Part shown: piece after piece, positions 10,233 through 20,000 of the stretch
Layout: each line of letters opens with the position of its first letter
Position numbering within the stretch: position 1 is the first letter of the stretch
Source of the DNA: Sphaerulina vaccinii
Taxonomy: Eukaryota; Ascomycota; Dothideomycetes; Mycosphaerellales; Mycosphaerellaceae
NCBI GenBank assembly: GCA_022570795.1
Contig: JAKUDP010000012.1
Span: 434,001 to 498,000 of the forward strand
Length of the DNA: 64,000 bases
Direction: 5' to 3'
Notes under the pieces: generated by a model
Told to the model about the DNA's origin: nothing
The model's database searches: none
Seen by the model: the letters and a program-made list of their open reading frames with translations, nothing else
Translations under genes and position numbers: made by a program

Positions 10233-10810
10233 TCAGATGAGCTCAACGTTGTAGGGCGCCTCGATACCGTAACCCATATTGGTGACAATGCTATTCTTCA
10301 TCTTCCAGGCGCCATCTTCGCACACCCAAATGTCGTCGCAGTTGTAGTAGATCCGAAAGGTCTTGCTAATGTCCTGGAGGGCATCCTTGTTCCAGCGTGA
10401 GAGCGTGATACTGCAAGCAATGTCAGCAAGCGCATCTGGAGCATACCTTTCGCAGAGTCTGACTATGTAATAACTCTCGCAGTATTCGCATCGAGCATCT
10501 CCTTGACATAAAGATTTGTGACCAAGTGCTGAACTTTGGCATCCATACCAGCAGCTTGAATCGCAGCTGTGGTGTTTTCGATCCCATCAGTGATGCCACC
10601 ATATGCTCCAAGATCTGAGCTGTCGTAGTGGATGTCCTGCGTGAATACCTCGTTGAAGGCACTGTAGTTCTTGCTGTCAATGGTCCAGGCTGCTTTGTAG
10701 CCTGCTTGAGTGAGACCTTCGATGGCGCTCCCGGAGCATGAGCTCGTGCCCGAAGAGTGCGCAAGAGGTAGGCAGGCTGAAGCTAGGATGAAAAGAGAAG
10801 CAGATAGCAT
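10233..10810 (-). CDS. Secreted SnoaL-like (NTF2-fold) protein
   Basis: The exons are 10464-10810 and 10233-10410, separated by a 53 nt intron with a weak GTCAGA donor, giving 174 aa. Residues 1-19 are a signal peptide (MLSASLFILASACLPLAHS). The body (YKAAWTIDSKNYSAFNEVF, then DIHYDSSDLGAYGG) has the pattern of the SnoaL_4 family. The second exon adds ITLSRWNKDALQD and a Trp/Cys-rich strand region ending in MGYGIEAPYN. Without splicing the frame stops at a TAG just past the exon edge, so the intron is needed for the conserved C-terminal half. SnoaL-fold proteins include cyclases and isomerases but many fungal secreted members have no known substrate. Confidence 0.75.
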
Positions 10811-11473
10811 TTTCGGTGTTCCTTTAGAAGCAGTTCAATGGCAACTGTAACACGATGAAGAGGTGGAGACCCAAGGCTATGAAGGTCGCTCAGAGTTCAC
10901 TGACGATTGCCACGTTCCATGCAGATTAGCGGACTTGAAGCTTGAGGCAACTCTCCACCAGTTCGTAGGCGTGACTCCAAGTATAGCATGCTCGGACGAC
11001 GAACGCGAGGTATCCTTGTATGGCGTTGTAGTGGACAGCATCTTGCTGTAGAAGATACACTGTAGCCTCTATCCTCCGAGTGCGCGTAGAATGATTGATT
11101 GTAACGTCAAAGATTCGAGAATACTGGGCCTACGGGTCAAGTTTCATGGTATGGCCATACGTCTGACAGTGCTCGAAGCCGATGGCCGCTGATGTCCGTC
11201 GCGTTCAAGCTTCAGTACCGTACTGCCGTGGTTCACTTTCACAAGTGGCAAAGCCGTCCTGACTGCTGTGACTCTCTCCCGCTCTCTTGGCTCCGGGGTC
11301 CTGCGGTGTAGATGGGAAGCTGGAGTAATGAAGGTGAGATGAAAGAAGTGAAGGCGAAAGTGGAGGGTCGAAAGTGAGAGGAAAGAGCGCGGAACGTTCC
11401 GCATTTTGCAGACCAACCTCCCCAAAATATTCTTTGCGACAACGACAACAACACCACAACATCACAATCAATC
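10811..11473. other. Intergenic between divergent genes (SnoaL-like and RPB8)
   Basis: This is a divergent promoter region. A CA-rich leader (ACAACGACAACAACACC type) directly precedes the RPB8 start codon, as is common in filamentous ascomycetes. No gene was seen. Confidence 0.5.
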
Positions 11474-11957
11474 ATGGCCGACGCACAGCTATACGAAGAG
11501 ACCTTCCAGGTCACTACTCTCATCGATCAGACATACGATCGCGTCCATCGCGTGCTCGGCACCTCACACGATTCAACCACATCCATCACTCTCGACATCA
11601 ACAGCGAACTGTACCCAATCGGCAATGGCGAATCCTTCAACATGCTCGTTGCGAGCACGCTGAACCTCGACGGCACGAAAGACGAAGCGCAAGGATGGAG
11701 ACCAAAGAATGATGCGCCGAGTCTTGCGGATATGTGGGACTATGTCTGTTATGGAAAGGTCTACAAAGTGGAGGATCCTGAGGATGGGGATAGGATGTGA
11801 GTACAGAAAAGCGATTGTTGGGTTACGCGGTGGTTGCTGATATTGGTGCAGTAAGGTGTATGTCTCGTTCGGTGGGCTGCTGATGTGCCTGGATGGGCCG
11901 TACAAGAAGCTCAGTCCGCTGAAGATTGAGTATGTGTACATGCTGCTTAAAAAATGA
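11474..11957 (+). CDS. RPB8: RNA polymerase I/II/III common subunit Rpb8 (RPABC3)
   Basis: The exons are 11474-11796 and 11852-11957, with a 55 nt intron in phase 2, giving 142 aa. The start MADAQLYEETFQVTTLI, the middle GWRPKNDAPSLADMWDYV and the end VSFGGLLMCLDGPYKKL follow Rpb8 along its whole length. Rpb8 is a small OB-fold subunit shared by the three nuclear RNA polymerases. Length matches the family (yeast 146 aa). Without splicing the protein would lose the conserved C-terminal strand block. Nothing looks unusual. Confidence 0.95.
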
Positions 11958-12507
11958 GGAGAGCAAGACATATGGACCGGCATACGCCATTGGCAGTCTA
12001 CTTGGGCAGCGAGATTTGTCCCCACATGCGATGGGAAAGGTCGATTAGCGAGGCGTTGGTGGTTCGAAAACAATGCAGGTGCAAGATCGCATTCGAATAG
12101 TGCCTCCGAGCTATGTCGGTGAGGCAACGAGCAGCTCTACCGAGCCATGTTTGTACTCATGCTTAGAGGACCTGGTCTAACATGCTGTAGTCCTCGTGCG
12201 ACCACAAGAACGAACAGCGGCCACCGAACACAACGGAGGTTCGAGTAGTGGCGCGTTGAGTTCGAAAGTAGATGCGTAGCATCTTTGGGTAACAAGCGAG
12301 ATAGCAAGGAGCCCACAAGCGGTACTCCTTCTGCAAATTCCTGGCTCTAGGTAGAAGATGAGCACATCTTGAGAAGACTAGCTGATCTCTGTAGTGCGAC
12401 TTCGCGACAATTCGAGCGAAACTACAAGTTTTCAAGACTTATTCAACCAGGTCATTCGTCTTCCCCACCAAACAGATCTATAACAAACAAGCGATACTCG
12501 GTTCTCC
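11958..12507. other. Intergenic between convergent genes
   Basis: RPB8 and the small secreted gene end toward each other here. Open frames in this stretch are short and lack coding character. Nothing else was seen. Confidence 0.5.
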
Positions 12508-12879
12508 TCAATTCGTCTCCATACCAGGTTCATATTTCACCCACTTTCCATTCTTGCCCTTGATCCTTCCATTCAAGATTGGTCCAGAAAAGGGTACATG
12601 CTCCGGAGCAGGAGGTTTTGGCTCATTCAACTTTGCCTTCAGTTTGGGCCATTTGTCGCCTCCCTTGAGCTTCACCACAGCCTTTGCGACTGTAGTCCAG
12701 ATGGCACGTTCTTCAATTTGCGGGACCTACTTGCTGTGTTAGCTGGGCACAAATGAAATGAGCAATGTAGTAAGTTGTACATTGTCGAGGCTTGGAATGA
12801 GCTCAGCAGCGGGAAGAGCGAGAGCATGAGCACCGATGCTGTAGAACACGAGAGCGAGCAGGCTGAGTTCGAAACGCAT
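12508..12879 (-). CDS. Small secreted protein without cysteines (two exons)
   Basis: The exons are 12781-12879 and 12508-12726, with a 54 nt intron (GTACAA..TAG, phase 0), giving 105 aa. Exon 1 is almost wholly a signal peptide (MRFELSLLALVFYSIGAHAL). The mature part is Lys/Pro-rich (KLKGGDKWPKLKAKLNEPK, then GPILNGRIKGKNGKWVKYE) with no cysteine after the signal. The model rests on the sharp signal peptide, clean splice sites and a sensible frame across the junction. No family was recognised. A secreted peptide or candidate effector is a guess from size and export signal only. Confidence 0.6.
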
Positions 12880-13699
12880 CTTCTTTGTCGTTGGAAATGG
12901 AAGAGATCGCTGATGTTGGCTAGTTGTGATTCAAGTGAGTATGAAGACGCTGATGCTGATATGGCTTCATCATACGGACTTCTGGCTGCTACATATACAA
13001 TCCGCTGCGCTAAGGTGCTCGCTGTATTCTCGACAAAGAGTACTTCCAAGCGACCTTGGTGGAAAGCTACCAGGTGGAGAGTGGAGAGGTTCGTCAATGT
13101 GCCGTGGTGTTTACAACGTGTTGTCGCTGCATTTCACCAGTGGGTGTCGCATGTAATACGAGGCCATCAAGTATAGAGACATCGAGGTGATGACGGGAGT
13201 GGAGGGCTGAGCATCTTGAACTTCTTATAGACAGTGCAACTGGGCTCGTGTTTGGCATATTGAGATTTGGGACGAAGAAGTGTTCAACGAGTCGCTGATG
13301 ACTGCCTGGCAGGAGCACAACTCGTCTGTGAAATCAGCTCCTTTGGATAGTGCTCTCAAACACAATATGATTGCTAAACGATGAGCGATGAGTTGTGCCC
13401 GTTTTATGAAGTGAATAATCGGCAATCGGCCCGTAGAACTAATCGCGTCATGTGCAATCGCGGAGACCACTTGACAACGACGACAACGCCAACACCACCA
13501 CCAACACAACTTCGCTTCACTTCGGACGACTACCACGCATCTGCGCACACGAAGCGCGATGTCGAGTCTCCCTCTTACGCCAGACTCTGCCAGATAGCGA
13601 CACTATCCGAAGGCCGATCGACTACCACCAGTGCGTCCGAGGCTGCCGCTTTCCACTATCGAACCACCGTTTGGTGGTAGCTGAAGAGTGAAGGACAAG
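12880..13699. other. Intergenic, divergent promoter region
   Basis: It lies between the small secreted gene and the Asi-like gene. The overlapping short frames on both strands look like chance. A CAACGACGACAACGCC-type repeat-rich stretch lies near 13480-13510. Confidence 0.45.
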
Positions 13700-16564
13700 A
13701 TGGAGGCAGTCAGCAACATCTCATACATCCCGTCCGCTATGGACTTGCTTCTGGTAGTCCCGCGACTGGCACAGAGGGCCGGCAACTTCGCACTCTACCA
13801 TATGCCCGATGCGATAGACAATGTCGCTGGCAAGATCTGGAGCGGTGGTAGCATGATTGCAGATCCCACAGCACATCAAACAATCGCCAACTCGACCATA
13901 ACGAATGCTACCACAGCATATGCCCAAACTACTGCGTCCGTCGTCGAAAGCGTGATCAGAGAGGCTTTCTCGCAAGGCAGCGAGGAGTCGGGCTCCTTCC
14001 TGATGGGTGTGGCAGCTGGAATTGGCAAGCTGAAGAACTTCGGCGGCATATTCTCCTACATGACCTCGAGATGGGCATTGACGACCTTTACCGCGGCTGT
14101 GCTGCTCAACCGGACACAGTTCTACGCATCCTCTCGGGAACACCTTCGGCTACGCTTCCATATGCGGCTGGCGCTCTACCTGATTCCCATTCTTGCTTTC
14201 TCCACTCAGCTGCTGCACGTTCTGCAAGCATTGAAGTGCCAGACGTCTCCAGACTACCCATTGCTTCGCTATGGCGACCCTCTCAAACACTTGACTATTG
14301 ACTTTGCAGCAGAGGGAGGCTTCCTGTACCAGCTGAGCTCTACCCTTCTCTTCTGGCAGGACGACGCATCATGCTGTCAGGCCAGGTCGATGTCGTTGGT
14401 TGGCATGGGAGACGACAAGAGCGCACTGCGAGGTTCCATGTCTATGCTCTATTGGTTCTTCATCACGCTGTGCACTAGTCAGCTCTTTGAGACCTTGTCA
14501 TGTGCTCTGCAGGGCAAGACACCGAAGCCAGAGACCGGCATGACCATCTTCGAGCACTCGCTAGCGTTCGCAGAGTGCGAGGCCATGATCAGCAGCGCAC
14601 TTGGCTTTGGACTGTTTGGCCTACCGAAGGGTACTGGACCTGGCTCAGCTGGCGACGTCGGACCTCTTATCAGCAGATCAGAAGTATTGCAGCGGCTTAA
14701 TGTGCCACCGGAAGTTCTGCTTGTCTGTCTCATATCCTGCTTCAGTCATATCAGTAGTGCCTCACTAGCTGTTGCGGGCATACGAGACAAAGTGCGCTTG
14801 GTCAACACAGCAATATGGGCGTGCTGCTACATGTCTGCGTTCGTTTGGAGCTTTTCGAAGATCTTTCTGGGTGACATGGACAATTCGGATCTTGGCTTTC
14901 TGCGCTTTCCAACGGTATGCTTGGTGGGCTTTATCCCGCATATGCTGATTCTCACTGGAATCACTGTGTGCGGAGTCATCTACGGTCTGGCAATGCTGGT
15001 TACGGCGTTCTCGATTCCTGCTGACGTTGCCTCCGGATTGTCAATGCGTGAAAGGTTCTCCTGGGCGTACAACAACCTTCAGGCGAACGTACAGTTCTCA
15101 CAAAACTCCGCCATCCGAATCAAGATGTCAGAGGACTTCTATACGACGCTTTTGAAGATCGGCTTCAACGTCTTGACTGCAGCTAGTGAGGCAGTATATC
15201 TCAACGAAGGCAATAGGGTCCATATTGCACCTATGACTTGGCTAGAGCAAAAGCGCATTGATGAGCTGGCGACAAACATCGACAATCGCAATGCGCACCG
15301 ATCTCAGCTCCTCGAAGTCTCTTATCGAGTGCCGCTCGTGCCCTCAGAGCTGCTCGACTCCGGAATCGCCAGAGGTGTCAACTTTGTGGATCATCAGCAC
15401 GCGGCCATCAGCCAATCGCCATATGCACGAGAGCGCAAGTCGAAGCCTGCGAAGACCGAGGCCGAGAAGCACAACGCAGCAGACCTGGACAGCGGTCTGG
15501 GTATAGCTCAACGAAGAAGTCGCATGCAATTGACATTCGACTTCATAGCCGGCATTCTTGGTCTCGCCTTGAGCCTACAAGCACATATACTGCTTGGCCT
15601 TCTTCGAAAGGTGGGCATCGAGCGCCAACCTTCTTGGCTGCTCAAAGTCGCTGGCGTGTCGAGGAAGCAGTTGAAACCATCAGCACACTTTCGCGCACCG
15701 AAACAGAACTCGCTTGACTTTTACCTTCTAGGCGCTGACGGTCGCCTTACCCTTCCTGAAGATGACAATGTTGACGTGGAATTGGAGACGAGACGCATGA
15801 TGCAACAGCAAGGGACTTATCAGGACGAACAGCACCTTGGAAATGACCTCTACAAATGGTGGAGAGGTGGAGGCTGGTATGGCAATATAGACGGCAGTGG
15901 AGACTATGCCGCTAGTGTGGCAGACGACGACGATACTGCGAGTGTGGTATCGATGAGCACAAACGCCAGCACGAATGATGACGACGAAGAAACAGAAAGC
16001 GGACGCAGGACCCCGACGCAACGCGATCCTTTCGGCAGCCGGCTCAGCAGAGAGTCTTCTGTCGAGGCCGATGGAGGTGTCGATTTGAGCTCTCTCTCCA
16101 GACTACTCAACCCACAGACTACTGCAGATCGTGAAGAAGCGAGACTACTATCGTACAGTCTCCAATCCGACCGACCTATGACTCGCAGTCGATTCCGCCG
16201 CAACCAGGATCGAACTCGCGCCGAGCTACTCACTGGCCTGCGCGCCTCAAATGCAAAGCAGGATTCCACTTCGAGCGAGAACGACGAAGAACGCGAACTC
16301 GAGCAATTCCTCCTCTCCCAGCGCACAAAAGCCAAGGTTCGAGCACGAAGCTCAGGCACATGGCAATCTGGAGCGGAAGGCATGGGTGAGACTGGACCAC
16401 AGTGCGTTGTCTGCCAATGCTCGCCACGTACGATCTTGGTATGGCCATGTGGCTGCTTGAGCATGTGCGATGATTGCAGAGTTGGACTTGCGGCTAGGAA
16501 CTACACGAAGTGCATTTGTTGCCGGACGGACATCGCGGCATACTCGAGGTTGTATGTACCTTAG
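13700..16564 (+). CDS. Asi1/Asi3-type membrane RING E3 ubiquitin ligase
   Basis: This is a single exon of 954 aa; the ATG at 13700 is the first in frame. Several hydrophobic segments occupy roughly residues 130-460 and one near 620-640. A disordered acidic stretch follows. The C-terminus is a C3HC4-like RING (CVVCQCSPRTILVWPCGCLS, then MCDDCRVGLAARNY, then CICCRTDI). This layout of polytopic membrane domain plus C-terminal RING matches the yeast Asi1/Asi3 family, ubiquitin ligases of the inner nuclear membrane that degrade mislocalised membrane proteins and latent Stp transcription factors. Which of the two paralogues it corresponds to cannot be told. Confidence 0.8.
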   Translation: MEAVSNISYIPSAMDLLLVVPRLAQRAGNFALYHMPDAIDNVAGKIWSGGSMIADPTAHQTIANSTITNATTAYAQTTASVVESVIREAFSQGSEESGSFLMGVAAGIGKLKNFGGIFSYMTSRWALTTFTAAVLLNRTQFYASSREHLRLRFHMRLALYLIPILAFSTQLLHVLQALKCQTSPDYPLLRYGDPLKHLTIDFAAEGGFLYQLSSTLLFWQDDASCCQARSMSLVGMGDDKSALRGSMSMLYWFFITLCTSQLFETLSCALQGKTPKPETGMTIFEHSLAFAECEAMISSALGFGLFGLPKGTGPGSAGDVGPLISRSEVLQRLNVPPEVLLVCLISCFSHISSASLAVAGIRDKVRLVNTAIWACCYMSAFVWSFSKIFLGDMDNSDLGFLRFPTVCLVGFIPHMLILTGITVCGVIYGLAMLVTAFSIPADVASGLSMRERFSWAYNNLQANVQFSQNSAIRIKMSEDFYTTLLKIGFNVLTAASEAVYLNEGNRVHIAPMTWLEQKRIDELATNIDNRNAHRSQLLEVSYRVPLVPSELLDSGIARGVNFVDHQHAAISQSPYARERKSKPAKTEAEKHNAADLDSGLGIAQRRSRMQLTFDFIAGILGLALSLQAHILLGLLRKVGIERQPSWLLKVAGVSRKQLKPSAHFRAPKQNSLDFYLLGADGRLTLPEDDNVDVELETRRMMQQQGTYQDEQHLGNDLYKWWRGGGWYGNIDGSGDYAASVADDDDTASVVSMSTNASTNDDDEETESGRRTPTQRDPFGSRLSRESSVEADGGVDLSSLSRLLNPQTTADREEARLLSYSLQSDRPMTRSRFRRNQDRTRAELLTGLRASNAKQDSTSSENDEERELEQFLLSQRTKAKVRARSSGTWQSGAEGMGETGPQCVVCQCSPRTILVWPCGCLSMCDDCRVGLAARNYTKCICCRTDIAAYSRLYVP

Positions 16565-17017
16565 TTGTACGACATAGCGATGGCGTTAGGTCAGGAACAT
16601 TGGGCAATGATCACGGATGGCCGTCGACTTCAGCATGAGTACCCGCTCCCAACCAATGCCGTGATCGCTGACCCAGAAAAGCAGCCTTCACTCACTCACT
16701 CACTCAACGCGCATTGACACTCGAACTAGAACATACATCCACTCTGAAGAGCTTCGCGAAAGCGTGATGCACTACTGAGATCAGTGTTCATGACAGTCTC
16801 TGAGACCGTGAATTGTAATGTTCCCTCTTTCCATCATACCTCATACTTCATACAATGCCATGCTAATTCATACAGTGCCCAATGCCACGCCGGGCTATGA
16901 TGCTAAAACGCGAAAACCAGAAAAAAACGCTGCCACACCTGTTCAACCTCAACACTGACCCAACGAACCGGTTCATTCACAGAACACAAGCTCGCCATCG
17001 TTCCAATACCAACCATA
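16565..17017. other. Intergenic between convergent genes
   Basis: It holds 3' flanks of the Asi-like and Cdc11-like genes and a short ACTC microsatellite (about 16688-16708). No gene was seen. Confidence 0.5.
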
Positions 17018-20000
17018 CTAAGGCGTATCCTCCTCATTCCTCAAGCCAACTTTGCCTGACCTCTTCATGATCCCAAGCTCGACCAAGCGGTTCCATATCC
17101 TGTCTTTCACCATTGCGTCTTTCTTCTCAAAAACCATGCCATCCAGTTCGGTAAGCAAGGTACAACTGTGTCCAAGCATAAGATGACAAACGCGCCTTCT
17201 AAGCTTTGTACTCTCGTCGAGCCGATCGTGATGAATGATATCTTGTGTGCCGTTCCGCGCTGGCAGAACGTGCCTTCTTTGCTCAATGCGCTCAAGTTCC
17301 GTGTCTTCGTCTTCGGTTTCGGGAGAAGGTTGCTCACGGCGCACGACACTCGTCTGGATCGTGGAGTGAGGACTACTCGTGATAGGAGGGTAGAAGCCTA
17401 GTGTAAGAGGATTATCTCGCATGTCCAGGGATGCGAGCGTGGGTATCTTGGACAGGGTTGCAACACTCTTTCGCAGACGATCAAGTCTGTTACCGCAGAC
17501 ATGGAGCTTCTCAAGCTTTTGTGAGTTGAGAAGTGGTCTGATGTCCCTGAGTGAGTTGAAATTGAGGTTCAAAGTGGTCAGGTTCGGTAGCTTGAGTCCA
17601 AAGTCGTCTGGTAATTGTTGCAGACCACAAGATGCGAGCTCCAGATGTTGGAGACTGAGCAAGCTTGTTTCCAAGTCCAGAGAAGGAAGATCATTTCCAG
17701 ACAAGTTCATTGTACGCGCGTGACAAGCTTGATCAAGGACGCAAACAGAAGCATCGCATGGCAAGCTTTGGCTGCGCATAGACAGCTTGTCGAGGGCCTT
17801 CAAGCCACCAATGCCAGTCACGGTCTGCAGACGATTGGCATCCAGTAGAAGCGTCTGCAGCATTGGCATGTTGCTGACATCAAGTCGTGCGAGACCACAA
17901 TTCTGCAATGACAAGTGTTTCATGTGTAGCATTGGCTGATCGAATACCGGTGCTCTCGAAAGCATATTGCGGTTCAGCTTGAGGCTATTGAGGGACCTGA
18001 GAGAACCGAGACCATCCACGCTTTGAATGTCATTGGAGCATAGATCGAGCTCCTCCAGTCTTTGCAGGAAGCTGCTTTCGAAGTTCACAGAGCATATGTG
18101 GTTGTTGCGCACGCTGAGCTTTAGCAGGCCATCCAGCTCAAGTAGGCCATCAAGACTGGTAATCTGGTTGTGATCGGCCTTTAGTTCGCGAAGATGTATG
18201 AGACACTCGAGGCCTCTCAAGCTGTCGAGCTGATTGCTGGAGACGTCCAGGTACTGGAGGTTCATCAGATTGGTCCATGGCGTCAAGCTACTCAGGATAT
18301 TGTGGTTCGCCACGAGTGTTCGTAGGGTCGACGGAGCCCCGTTAAGATAGCCGAGCTCGTTGTTTGACACGTCCATTTCTTGCACTCGGCTGCAGAAGTC
18401 GTCGAGGCCATGTAGTGATGTGACGCTCTTTGCACGAAGATCCAATTGCTTGACTCGATCCCAGTAAGGCTCCTCTGATTTCACGTCGACTAGTGTTTTG
18501 ACCAGATCCTTGACAGCCAATGCATAGCGATCATCCACTTCATCTGCTGCATGCCTTGCCAGTCGATGGGCAAGAGCACGCTCAGACGGCCGCTCAACGT
18601 CTTCCTCGTGAACTGTGAAGTCGGGAAGGTCACTCAAGATATAGCTCGGGTCGTACTTGATGGGTGATGATGGCAGTTCAGTGACCTGACTCATCGGATG
18701 CCTCTTGCTGAGTGGTCGCGAGACACTGAGCGATACGCTCATCATGCGCTCGCCCGGCAATGCAGCGACGAAAGACACTTCACTTTGCTCCATGGCATCC
18801 GCTTCGTTGAAGCGGCTTGTCAGTGTTTGGCGGCGCAACGACATGTTCCGTGTGGTCTTGCTGTAAGTCGAAGAGAATTGGACCTTGGCTGGAGTCTTGC
18901 GCAGCTTAGGAGGGTTGATCGTTACCGTGTCGTGGTCTCCTGGGACTATAGCGGTATCGTCTTGCAGGCCAGCCAGCTCATCTGTTTGCTGATTGACTTC
19001 GTCGAGGGTACTGACCCCAACGCAGTCATCTTCAATGCTAGATTGCTGGTCCACGACAACAGGCTCGGCCACTGCAGATGGACTTTCATCACTCTCCACA
19101 CTCGCCTGTCTGCGATGCGTGGTTGCTTGTTGACGTTGTGCAAGTGCAGCCTGAGCAGCAGCATACGCCAATGGTTGCTGGTTTGCTTTGCCCTGCACTG
19201 CTAGTCGGTATAGCTCGTCATCTCCCCATGAGGTCGCACGGGTCTCATTCGTAGGCTGTTGGCTCGAGTTGAGTGCCGTGAACTTCGAAGGATCTGAACT
19301 CGAGTGTGTATGTCGAGACTTGCTACTGCCTCTGGTCGATGGTCTGGCCAGAACAGTCTCCTGCGACGTGACACGAGATTCTGCTTGTGGTCCAGCAAAG
19401 TCCTGAATTTCTGGAACAGTGAGCTGATCAAGGTCGCCCGCCAGAGCACTCAATCTCCTGCCTTGAGTGCTGACCCTTCTGATCTCTTCTTCTTTCAGCT
19501 CGTCTACAGGTAAGTCAGAGATCTCCCGAAATGGGTCATCGTCACTTGTGATATTGCTTGGCGGCTCCAGGAAGCTTCCATGCACAAGCTTTTGCTTCTG
19601 CGGACTCTTGGTCTTCACCCACTGCTGCCTGTCTCTGTCGAATACCATTGCTCCGACTTGCTCGCCGATCAGATGAGCAACATGCTCAGGAGCCAAGACG
19701 CCAACATTGTCAGACTTTCGCGTCGAAGTGGTGTGAAGTGTTCTTCCAGTGCTAGTAGCAGCTGAGTTTTGCGACACTGCCGACTGATTTGATCTTTGCG
19801 AGGAAGGACGAGATGAGTCATCATTCACGTCCATATGAGGCATGGGCCCCTTAATGCGTATGTTGGAGTGTTCGTCGATGGCCACATACTCGTCTTCAAA
19901 GTCCTCCTCTTCTACTTCAATCGAGCCGACTGAGTCAGCGATGAACTCTGTATCATCATTCTCCTGGAACCGTCGTAAGTGGCTGATCACTCTGACATCG

